A stretch of 64,000 nucleotides of DNA from Pseudoalteromonas gelatinilytica. Lineage in GTDB: Bacteria; Pseudomonadota; Gammaproteobacteria; Enterobacterales; Alteromonadaceae. The position numbers and the translations under genes are program-made. Every line of letters starts with the position of its first letter. Position 1 is the first letter of the stretch. The stretch lies in assembly GCF_001641615.1 (NCBI RefSeq), contig NZ_LRRU01000014.1, forward strand, positions 1 through 64,000, given 5' to 3'. The notes beneath the pieces are model-generated. The model made no database searches. It was not told where the DNA came from and saw only the letters and a list, made by a program, of their open reading frames with translations. Shown piece after piece: positions 36,733 to 44,766 of the stretch.

Positions 36733-37098
36733 ATGTCTAAAGCATTTTCAAAAGTCTTAGTGATAACGCTTATGCTGTTTGCCTTTGTAGGGCAAGCATT
36801 TGCGTATTCTGCTATGCCTTGCGAAATGCCATCAGGTTCTCATGAATCACACATGAACATGAACATGAACATGAACATGGATCATGGTGATATGAATAAA
36901 AGCAGTAATGGTCAATCAGAAGATTGTTGTGACGTTGAATGTATTTGTCCTGCAAATGCTTGCTCATCTACGACAGTCCTAAATTCCAGTGTTGACTCGA
37001 CAGATATTCAAATATTGAGTGAATCTGTAGCTGCTATGCAATCTAAACAACCTCATTCAATTTCCACTTCCCTTTATCGTCCACCAATTTTTGCCTAA
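36733..37098 (+). CDS. copL: CopL-like secreted Cys/His/Met-rich leader protein 1
   Basis: The protein has 121 residues with a signal peptide (cleavage after AFA). A MN repeat coded by the hexamer atgaac leads to DHGDMN and a Cys cluster DCCDVECICPANAC. The C-terminus is LYRPPIFA, directly before the stop. The second such gene in this window (51680) ends LYRPPIIG. The architecture of signal peptide, metal-binding Cys and terminal Arg-Pro-Pro fits CopL/DUF2946-like copper proteins, some of which are thought to work as nascent-peptide sensors for downstream genes. Downstream lie DUF411 and CusCBA. A stem-loop follows the stop. Confidence 0.8.
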   Translation: MSKAFSKVLVITLMLFAFVGQAFAYSAMPCEMPSGSHESHMNMNMNMNMDHGDMNKSSNGQSEDCCDVECICPANACSSTTVLNSSVDSTDIQILSESVAAMQSKQPHSISTSLYRPPIFA

Positions 37099-37108
37099 TA
37101 CAGGATTA

Positions 37109-37127
37109 GTGCGTCCAAATTTCGCAC
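37109..37127 (+). promoter_or_regulatory. Stem-loop after CopL-like gene 1
   Basis: GTGCG and CGCAC pair around a nine-base loop ten bases past the stop. A related hairpin in the same position follows the second CopL-like gene, with shared flanking bases (gat.agtgcgtc). A role in attenuation or mRNA unmasking is an inference. Confidence 0.45.
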
Positions 37128-37205
37128 ACATGTAATTAATTTTTCTGTTAGTCAATATAGCGTCGTAGCGCTATAGCTATTTTCCAGCGACGTCTGGGGG
37201 CAAAA

Positions 37206-37703
37206 ATGATCAATAAGTATTTAAAAATAGCAGTTGTAATGCTGCTTTCACCTGCGTTTGCAAACGCTAATGAACATAAGCATGCACACAATAACGACGT
37301 AACACCTTTGGAGTTAATCGTTTATAAAACCCCAACTTGTGGGTGTTGTAAAAAATGGATAACTCATATTGAAGACAAAGGGATCGTTGCGCATTCCAAA
37401 GATTTCCGAAACATCGGCAACATCAAAACTAAGTATGGTATCAAACCTAATTACCGTTCATGCCACACGGCAGTGAGTAGAAATGGGTTTGCCTTTGAAG
37501 GTCATGTACCGGCTAAGTTTATTCAGCAGTTCTTGTCAGAAGAGCACCCCAATGCGATTGGATTATCTGTCCCAGCAATGCCTGTTGGCTCTCCGGGTAT
37601 GGAAGTCGGCGACCGCTTTATGTCATATAACGTATTAATTTTATTTAAAGATGGAACGAGTAAAGTATATGCAGAAGTTAAGGCTTATGAGGAGCAATTC
37701 TAA
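37206..37703 (+). CDS. DUF411 periplasmic metal-binding protein
   Basis: The protein has 165 residues with a signal peptide (cleavage after ANA) and a short His-rich mature start (EHKHAHNN). The DUF411 core is YKTPTCGCCKKW, a CxCC cluster, then SCHTAV and the GLSVPAMPVGSPGMEVG segment. DUF411 proteins accompany copper and silver resistance genes and are thought to carry Cu(I) in the periplasm. The stop overlaps the start of the CusC-like gene (TAATG). Confidence 0.92.
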   Translation: MINKYLKIAVVMLLSPAFANANEHKHAHNNDVTPLELIVYKTPTCGCCKKWITHIEDKGIVAHSKDFRNIGNIKTKYGIKPNYRSCHTAVSRNGFAFEGHVPAKFIQQFLSEEHPNAIGLSVPAMPVGSPGMEVGDRFMSYNVLILFKDGTSKVYAEVKAYEEQF

Positions 37704-39130
37704 TGAGATTAAATGTTTCAAGCCTTACTCTACTTTCAACTTCGCTAATTCTCGGCTTGTCTGTATTCTCAGCTCAAGCTGAGAAAGTAGTGTCACTTGA
37801 ACAAGCTATCACCTTGGCTCAGCAAAATGATCCTTGGCTTCATGGGAGTCGGTTAAAACAAAGCGCGGTTGAAAATAGAAGTATCGCTTCAGGTACTTTG
37901 CCTGACCCCAAAGTATCACTAGGGATAATGAATTTACCAACAGATACTTGGGACTTAGATCAGGAAGGAATGACTCAACTAAAGGTTGGTGTTTCTCAAA
38001 TGTTTCCTAGAGGTGATAGTTTAAAGATTAAACAAGAGCAATTAAAAATTGAGTCAACGAAATTTCCACTGCTACGAGAGGATCGTAAGGCTAAACTGAT
38101 AAGCCAAGTATCACAGTTATGGTTAGATGCTTACTTAGCCCAACAAACCATTAAATTGATTGAAGCGGATTGGGCGCTCTTTGAGCAGATGGCGGAAGTT
38201 ACTAAAGCTAGCTACTCAAATGTTGTTGGTAAAACCAGACAACAAGATGTTATTCGTGCTCAATTGGAAATCGTGCAGTTAGATGACCGATTAACTTCGC
38301 AAAAGCAGAAACTAGAAACAACAATCGCTCGCCTTAATGAGTGGCTTCATATCTACGATGCTGCTGGCTTGAATGAATCATTCAACTTTGATACGCAACC
38401 ATTAGAGTTTAGGGTTTCTAAAAAGTTGCCTACAATTCATTTGAACAATTCAACAGTCCTAAAAGCATCTAATTACTCAAGAAATCTATTGGCTCAGGAG
38501 CTTTCGAATCACCCAGCCATACTTGCAATTGATATAAAACGCAAAGCTTCAGAAAAAGCAGTTGAGTTAGCTAAACAGCAATATGAACCGCAATGGGGTG
38601 TTAATGCTAGTTATGCCTATCGGGACAATATGCCCTCTGGTGATAGCCGAGCTGATTTATTTTCTGTTGGAGTAACGTTTGATTTACCCTTGTTCACCGA
38701 GAACAGACAAGATAAGCAAGTTGCAGCTTCTATTGCAGATTCAGAGACTATTAAAACCGAGAAACTATTACTGACAAAGCAAATGATCAGTATGGTGGAA
38801 AAGGAGCTTAGACAGCTTAAGCGTTTATCTGATAGGCAATCTATCTATCAAGAACAACTCCTTAAACAAACTCATGACCAAGCAGAAGCGTCATTGACAG
38901 CTTACACAAATGATGATGGCGATTTTGCCGAAGTTGTTCGAGCAAGAATCGCAGAATTAAATGCCAGAATATCAGCCTTAAGAATTGATGTTGACGCACT
39001 TAAAACAGTTGCTCGTATCAACTATTTCTTTGCACGTTCTCAATCTAACTCAAATGCTGAACATAAGTCGATGCAAACTTCACACAAAACTAATCAGCAC
39101 TTATCCAATCAGCAATTTGGAGAAAAATAA
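37703..39130 (+). CDS. cusC: CusC-like TolC-family outer-membrane channel
   Basis: The protein has 475 residues, with a Sec signal peptide (cleavage after AQA) and no lipobox. Two outer-membrane efflux repeats with long helices and a beta segment (YAYRDNMPSGDSRADLFSVG) place it in the channel group paired with heavy-metal RND pumps. The tail is His/Ser-rich (AEHKSMQTSHKTNQHLS). Start and stop overlap the neighbours by one base on both sides, so cusCBA is translationally coupled. Confidence 0.9.
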   Translation: MRLNVSSLTLLSTSLILGLSVFSAQAEKVVSLEQAITLAQQNDPWLHGSRLKQSAVENRSIASGTLPDPKVSLGIMNLPTDTWDLDQEGMTQLKVGVSQMFPRGDSLKIKQEQLKIESTKFPLLREDRKAKLISQVSQLWLDAYLAQQTIKLIEADWALFEQMAEVTKASYSNVVGKTRQQDVIRAQLEIVQLDDRLTSQKQKLETTIARLNEWLHIYDAAGLNESFNFDTQPLEFRVSKKLPTIHLNNSTVLKASNYSRNLLAQELSNHPAILAIDIKRKASEKAVELAKQQYEPQWGVNASYAYRDNMPSGDSRADLFSVGVTFDLPLFTENRQDKQVAASIADSETIKTEKLLLTKQMISMVEKELRQLKRLSDRQSIYQEQLLKQTHDQAEASLTAYTNDDGDFAEVVRARIAELNARISALRIDVDALKTVARINYFFARSQSNSNAEHKSMQTSHKTNQHLSNQQFGEK

Positions 39131-40887
39131 TGTCAACGAATACTAAAACAATTATTGCCATCATCATTGGTGCTGCGCTAGGCGCAGGAGTATTGAGCTT
39201 ATATCAAGGTGCAGGGTCAAACAGTAATACAGATGAAACAACATCAGCAGAGAAAAAGCCTCTGTATTGGGTTGCACCGATGGATTCTAATTACCGCCGG
39301 GACAAGCCCGGTAAGTCGCCTATGGGGATGGATTTAATTCCTGTGTATGAGGAAGAATCATCTGGTGATGATTTTGGTCCCGGAGCAGTAAAAATTGCGC
39401 CTCATGTAGTGAATAACCTAGGGGTTCGCACTGCACCTGTTGAGCTGAAAAATATGCATACTGAAATATCAACGGTTGGTTACGTTCAATATGATGAAGA
39501 TAAGCTAATTCATATCCACCCACGTGTTGATGGTTGGATTGAAAAACTCTATGTCAAAGCGGCAGGTAACCCTGTAGAGAAAGGGCAGCCTCTTTATACA
39601 CTGTATTCTCCTCAGTTAGTTAACGCGCAAGAAGAACTTTTAATAGCTTTAAAGCGCGACAATAGTTCCTTAATTTCGGCGGCGAAAGATCGCCTTAAAG
39701 CGTTACAGCTTTCAGCAGATTTCATTCAAAAGCTAGAAAAGACTAGAAAAGTTCAGCAAACCATCACCTTTTATTCACCACAAGCAGGTGTTGTTGACGG
39801 TTTGAAGATTAGAGAAGGCTTTTATGTCAAGCCGGGAAACACTTTATTAAGCATTGGTCAACTAGATCAAGTTTGGGTTGAAGCAGAAGTGTTTGAACGT
39901 GACGCAGCCTTAATTAAAGAAGGACTGCCTGTATCAATGACACTGGATTATTTACCCGGAGAGGACTGGGCTGGTGTCGTTGATTATGTTTATCCAACAT
40001 TGAATAGTAAAACACGCACACTCAGAGTGAGACTGAAGTTTGACAACCCAGACTATCAATTAAAACCAAACATGTTTGCACAAGTCTCTATTCACGCTAA
40101 TCAAGCTGATAGCACGATACTCGTACCTAAAGAAGCCGTCATTCGCACAGGTAAACAAGACAGAGTTGTACTTGCCTTGGGGGATGGGCAATTTAAGTCT
40201 ATCGAAGTGACAATTGGCCGGGTTGATATCGATAGTATCGAAATCTTAGAGGGTCTTAATGAAGATGATGTTGTGGTGACATCTGCTCAATTCTTGATTG
40301 ATTCTGAATCAAGTAAAAACTCTGATTTTAAACGAATGACTCATGACGAAGTGCCTAGCTCTGTTTGGATGGAAGGCGAAATCAACAGCGTCATGGCGGG
40401 ACATCGTATGGTTAATATTACTCATGGTCCTGCTGAGGCTTGGGATTGGCCTGAAATGACAATGGACTTCGATGTAGGTGAAAAGGTAGATATTGATTCA
40501 CTGAAGTCTGGTCAATCTTTGCACTTTGAAGTGAGCAAAACCGAAGAGGGTGGATATGAAGTTACTGGAATTCATATCATGAGTGAGCCTGCTGATATGA
40601 GTGAAGAAGTATCATCAGCAACAGTATCAGGTTTAATTAATGCGATTGATATTGATACACGGATTCTAAATATTAGCCGAGGCCCAATAGAGAAGTGGGA
40701 TAGACCTGCTGCGACGATGGATTTTATCGTCGCGGACAATATAGAAATAGTTGATTTCAATGTTGGTGATAATGTCACTTTCACTTTTGAGGTTAGGGAT
40801 GACTTAGTTATCACTGAAATCTCTCTTGAATCAGATGAACAACACGGCAAGGAAAATAAAGCTGCTGTTGATCATTCTAATCATTAA
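39130..40887 (+). CDS. cusB: CusB-like RND adaptor with N-terminal metal-binding domain and two CusF domains
   Basis: The protein has 585 residues, much longer than E. coli CusB (about 410). After an N-terminal anchor comes a heavy-metal-binding motif (YWVAPMDSNYRRDKPGKSPMGMDL, Met-based), then the lipoyl, hairpin and barrel parts of an adaptor. Two CusF-like domains are fused at the C-terminus. The first (about 415-475) keeps His in ITHGP, Trp in DWPEMTM and both Met. The second (about 497-560) has Arg for His, Arg for the Trp and one Met lost (RPAATMDF), so its copper site is degenerate. It feeds CusA with Cu(I)/Ag(I). A His-rich end (AAVDHSNH) follows. Confidence 0.93.
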   Translation: MSTNTKTIIAIIIGAALGAGVLSLYQGAGSNSNTDETTSAEKKPLYWVAPMDSNYRRDKPGKSPMGMDLIPVYEEESSGDDFGPGAVKIAPHVVNNLGVRTAPVELKNMHTEISTVGYVQYDEDKLIHIHPRVDGWIEKLYVKAAGNPVEKGQPLYTLYSPQLVNAQEELLIALKRDNSSLISAAKDRLKALQLSADFIQKLEKTRKVQQTITFYSPQAGVVDGLKIREGFYVKPGNTLLSIGQLDQVWVEAEVFERDAALIKEGLPVSMTLDYLPGEDWAGVVDYVYPTLNSKTRTLRVRLKFDNPDYQLKPNMFAQVSIHANQADSTILVPKEAVIRTGKQDRVVLALGDGQFKSIEVTIGRVDIDSIEILEGLNEDDVVVTSAQFLIDSESSKNSDFKRMTHDEVPSSVWMEGEINSVMAGHRMVNITHGPAEAWDWPEMTMDFDVGEKVDIDSLKSGQSLHFEVSKTEEGGYEVTGIHIMSEPADMSEEVSSATVSGLINAIDIDTRILNISRGPIEKWDRPAATMDFIVADNIEIVDFNVGDNVTFTFEVRDDLVITEISLESDEQHGKENKAAVDHSNH

Positions 40888-40901
40888 GTGGGAGAAAAAT
40901 A

Positions 40902-43900
40902 ATGATTGAATCAATTATTAGATGGTCTATCGGCAATCGTTTCTTTGTTTTGTTGATTACCTTAATTATCGCGTTTGGTGGTTTGTATTCATTACAAAAA
41001 ACGCCAGTAGATGCACTCCCAGATCTTTCTGATGTGCAGGTGATAATTAAGACGAGTTATCCGGGACAGGCACCACAAGTTGTGCAGGATCAAGTGACAT
41101 TTCCACTTACTACAGCGATGCTATCAGTGCCGGGGGCGCAAACTGTTCGTGGTTACTCATTCTTTGGTGATTCCTACGTCTACATTATTTTTGATGATGA
41201 TACTGATTTGTATTGGGCTAGAAGCCGAGTACTTGAATACTTAAGCCAAGTAGCATCAAGCCTGCCTGATTCGGCAAAACCTCAATTAGGACCTGATGCA
41301 ACAGGTGTGGGTTGGGTATACATTTACGCTTTAACAGATAAGTCTGGAAACCATGATCTAAGCCAATTAAGAAGCATTCAAGACTGGTTCTTAAAGTATG
41401 AACTACAAACTGTTCCGGGCGTGTCCGAAGTTGCCGCCGTTGGTGGTATGGTTAAGCAGTATCAAGTGCAAGTAGATCCTGACAAATTGAGAGCTTACGA
41501 TATTCCTCTAAGTTTAATACAAATAGCCTTACAAAAAGGGAACAAAGAAACTGGCGCATCCGTTGTGGAAATGGCTGAAGCTGAATATATGGTTACCGCA
41601 ACGGGGTATATTCAATCAGTTAGTGATATAGAGAAAATTCCACTTGGTATTAACGAACAAGGCACGCCGTTGCGTATTGGTGATGTTGCCAACGTTAACC
41701 TTGGTCCTCAAATGCGCCGTGGTATCGCAGAACTTAATGGCGAAGGCGAAGTTGTTGGTGGTGTTGTCGTTATGCGCTTTGGTGAAAACGCTCAACAAAC
41801 CATAAATGGGGTAAAAGAAAAGCTTGAGTCGCTCAAATCTTCTTTACCAGAGGGGGTGGAGGTTGTCCCTGTCTATGACAGATCGAAGTTAATAGATCGT
41901 GCTGTTGATAACCTTTGGAGCAAGTTGCTAGAGGAGCTTGCGGTCGTGGCTATTGTCTGTGTTGCTTTCCTATTTCATCTTCGCTCATCAATTGTGGCAG
42001 TTGTTACTCTACCATTAGGTATATTGGTGTCATTCATCATCATGTATATGCAAGGCATCAATGCCAATATTATGTCTTTAGGCGGTATCGCTATTGCTAT
42101 TGGTGCGATGACTGATGGTGCAATAGTGATGATTGAAAATATGCATAAACATATGGAGAAAACACCACTAACAGATGAAAACCGTTGGCAAATTGTAGCT
42201 AAGGCTGCGAGTGAGGTAGGCCCTGCATTATTTTTTAGCTTGCTGATCATAACTGTCTCATTCTTACCTGTGTTTATCTTAGAAGCGCAAGAAGGAAGAA
42301 TGTTTTCACCGCTCGCCTATACAAAAACCTATGCAATGGCTGCATCAGCAGGCTTGGCAATAACATTGGTGCCTGTTTTGATGGGCTACTTTATTCGAGG
42401 CAAAGTCGTCTCTGAAAAGAAAAACCCATTAAATCGATTATTGATTGCTATCTACATGCCTGTTTTAAAGCAAGTCATGAAGTTTCCAAAATTGACAATA
42501 GTCGCAGCAGTATTAGTGACTATCGTTGGTTTTTGGCCTGTCGATAAAATTGGTAGTGAATTCATTCCGCCATTGGATGAAGGCGACCTTATGTATATGC
42601 CTACTACATATCCCGGAATTTCAATCGGTAAAGCAAGAGAGTTATTGCAGCAAACGGACAAGCTTATTCGTACTGTGCCAGAAGTTGAAAATGTATTCGG
42701 TAAAGTAGGACGAGCTGAAACCGCAACTGACCCTGCGCCTCTAACCATGATTGAAACCTTTATTCAATTGAAGCCACGGGAGGAGTGGCGAGAAGGCGTG
42801 ACAACTGAGTCGTTAAAAGCTGAGTTTGATAAGTTGGTTAAATTTCCGGGCTTAACCAATGCTTGGGTCATGCCAATCAAGACCCGCATTGACATGTTAG
42901 CTACAGGTATAAAAACGCCTGTCGGTATTAAAGTCGCCGGACCAGAACTTGATGTAATTCAGGATATCGGCCAACAAATAGAACAACTCTTGCCAGAAGT
43001 GACAGGCACAGCGTCAGTTTACTCTGAACGAGTTGCAGGTGGACGATATATCAAGGTTGATATTTCACGAGATAAATCAAGTCGCTTTGGGTTAAATATC
43101 GAAGATGTCCAACAAGTAGTTTCTACTGCGATTGGCGGTATGAATGTGACACAAACGATAGAAGGTCAAGAGCGTTACCCTGTTAATCTGCGCTATCCGC
43201 AAGATTATCGAGATTCTCCTGAGCAGCTAGCACGATTACCTGTTGTAACACCAAGTGGTCAACGCATTGCACTAGGTGATGTTGCTGATATTCGAGTAGA
43301 GAATGGCCCACCGGGTATTAAAAGTGAGAATGCCAGAATCAATGGTTGGACTTTCATTGATATTGATAGCGTTGATGTAGGTACTTATGTTGAAAATGCT
43401 AAAGAACACTTAGCAAATAACCTGACATTACCAGCAGGCTATTCAATTACTTGGGCTGGACAATACGAATATATGGAAAGAGCGAAAGAAAAGCTCACCT
43501 ATGTATTGCCTTTAACACTCGCCATTATTGTTATTCTGCTTTACCTGAATTTCAGAGCGTTTAGTGAAGTGGCTATCATTATCGTTACCTTGCCGATGGC
43601 AATGATCGGTGGGTTATGGTTGATGTATCTAGAAGGGTTTAATTTCTCAGTAGCTGTTGGTGTGGGCTTTATCGCTCTAGCTGGTGTTGCGGTTGAGATT
43701 GGCGTGATAATGCTGGTTTATCTTAATCAAGCACTTGCTGAGCTTAAGGAAAAAGCGGTGGAGCGAGCAGAACTCATCTCAGATGATGCATATCAAGATG
43801 CATTATTGCACGGTGCTGGCTTACGAGTTCGTCCAGTAATGATGACGGTAGCTACAATCATTATAGGTTTAATGCCTATTTTATATGGTACTGGTACAGG

Positions 43901-44066
43901 TTCTGAGGTCATGAGCCGCATTGCTGCTCCTATGGTAGGCGGAATGACAAGTGCTGTGCTGCTCACGCTTATTGTACTCCCTGCAATTTACTCAATCATT
44001 AAAAAGCCTGAAGTAAATGCCTTTAACAAAGAGCTTTCTAACGTGGAGCCTGAGAATAATGCTTAG
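40902..44066 (+). CDS. cusA: CusA-like Cu(I)/Ag(I) RND efflux pump
   Basis: The protein has 1054 residues, full length for the HME group. The start IIRWSIGNRFFVLL and the segment DLSDVQVIIKTSYPGQAPQ are typical. The Met-rich substrate path is suggested by LDEGDLMYMPTTYPGIS and by IDMLATGIKTPVGIKV. Twelve helices are predicted. It exports monovalent copper or silver from periplasm and cytoplasm through CusC. Eight bases overlap the following PepSY gene. Distinguished from the CzcA-type pump at 60293, which has DIALHAMRIPG at the equivalent place. Confidence 0.95.
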   Translation: MIESIIRWSIGNRFFVLLITLIIAFGGLYSLQKTPVDALPDLSDVQVIIKTSYPGQAPQVVQDQVTFPLTTAMLSVPGAQTVRGYSFFGDSYVYIIFDDDTDLYWARSRVLEYLSQVASSLPDSAKPQLGPDATGVGWVYIYALTDKSGNHDLSQLRSIQDWFLKYELQTVPGVSEVAAVGGMVKQYQVQVDPDKLRAYDIPLSLIQIALQKGNKETGASVVEMAEAEYMVTATGYIQSVSDIEKIPLGINEQGTPLRIGDVANVNLGPQMRRGIAELNGEGEVVGGVVVMRFGENAQQTINGVKEKLESLKSSLPEGVEVVPVYDRSKLIDRAVDNLWSKLLEELAVVAIVCVAFLFHLRSSIVAVVTLPLGILVSFIIMYMQGINANIMSLGGIAIAIGAMTDGAIVMIENMHKHMEKTPLTDENRWQIVAKAASEVGPALFFSLLIITVSFLPVFILEAQEGRMFSPLAYTKTYAMAASAGLAITLVPVLMGYFIRGKVVSEKKNPLNRLLIAIYMPVLKQVMKFPKLTIVAAVLVTIVGFWPVDKIGSEFIPPLDEGDLMYMPTTYPGISIGKARELLQQTDKLIRTVPEVENVFGKVGRAETATDPAPLTMIETFIQLKPREEWREGVTTESLKAEFDKLVKFPGLTNAWVMPIKTRIDMLATGIKTPVGIKVAGPELDVIQDIGQQIEQLLPEVTGTASVYSERVAGGRYIKVDISRDKSSRFGLNIEDVQQVVSTAIGGMNVTQTIEGQERYPVNLRYPQDYRDSPEQLARLPVVTPSGQRIALGDVADIRVENGPPGIKSENARINGWTFIDIDSVDVGTYVENAKEHLANNLTLPAGYSITWAGQYEYMERAKEKLTYVLPLTLAIIVILLYLNFRAFSEVAIIIVTLPMAMIGGLWLMYLEGFNFSVAVGVGFIALAGVAVEIGVIMLVYLNQALAELKEKAVERAELISDDAYQDALLHGAGLRVRPVMMTVATIIIGLMPILYGTGTGSEVMSRIAAPMVGGMTSAVLLTLIVLPAIYSIIKKPEVNAFNKELSNVEPENNA

Positions 44067-44766
44067 CACGGCTAGAAAATATCACAAATGGCTAATGGCA
44101 TTTGTCGGAATACAATTCCTCTTCTGGTCTATTACAGGCGTGTATATGGTGACTATGGATATTCACTATATACACGGCGAAACCTTGGCTAAGAGTGAGG
44201 AAGCCAAAATAGATTTAGCAAGTATGGATTACTCCATTGTAAAGCTAGCTGCGGATTATCCTAAAGCTAGCCAAGTTACACTTACTCAAAGTATGGGCCG
44301 TCCTTTGTATTCTTTTATTAATGGAGAAAATGGAAAAGTAGCAATAGATGCTAAAACTGGAGCTGTTCAGGCCCTTGTAGATGAAACCAAGGCTAAAGAA
44401 ATCGCACAATACCATTATGCGCTGAATCATCAAATCGACAGCATAAGGTTGATTAAGTCAGCGACAAACTTGCCTGCTGAGTTGTCCCCAAGGCATTTAC
44501 CTGTTTGGAGAGTGACGTTTGAGCAATTCTCCACACCGACATTTTATATAAGTCAACAAACAGGATCACTTGTTGCCAAGCGTCATGATTACTGGCGATT
44601 GTTTGATTGGATGTGGCGGTTCCACATTATGGATTACTATGATGGAGAAAACGTATCAAACTGGTTTTTGTTCTTGGTCGCAACTCTAGGTCTAATGGGA
44701 GCAATTACTGGCGCAGTATTGACTTATTACCGAGTGCTTTCCCCAAATAAAAAGAGAGTCATTTGA
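44059..44766 (+). CDS. PepSY-domain membrane protein
   Basis: The protein has 235 residues from ATG 44059; the longer frame from 44017 lies inside cusA. It has an N-terminal helix (WLMAFVGIQFLFWSITGVYMV), a periplasmic part with two PepSY-like segments, a helix pair near the end and WRFHIMDYYDG, a conserved His motif of PepSY-TM proteins. These are relatives of membrane ferric reductases that may bind haem through His. Its stop overlaps the start of the next PepSY gene (TGATG). Confidence 0.85.
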   Translation: MLSTARKYHKWLMAFVGIQFLFWSITGVYMVTMDIHYIHGETLAKSEEAKIDLASMDYSIVKLAADYPKASQVTLTQSMGRPLYSFINGENGKVAIDAKTGAVQALVDETKAKEIAQYHYALNHQIDSIRLIKSATNLPAELSPRHLPVWRVTFEQFSTPTFYISQQTGSLVAKRHDYWRLFDWMWRFHIMDYYDGENVSNWFLFLVATLGLMGAITGAVLTYYRVLSPNKKRVI

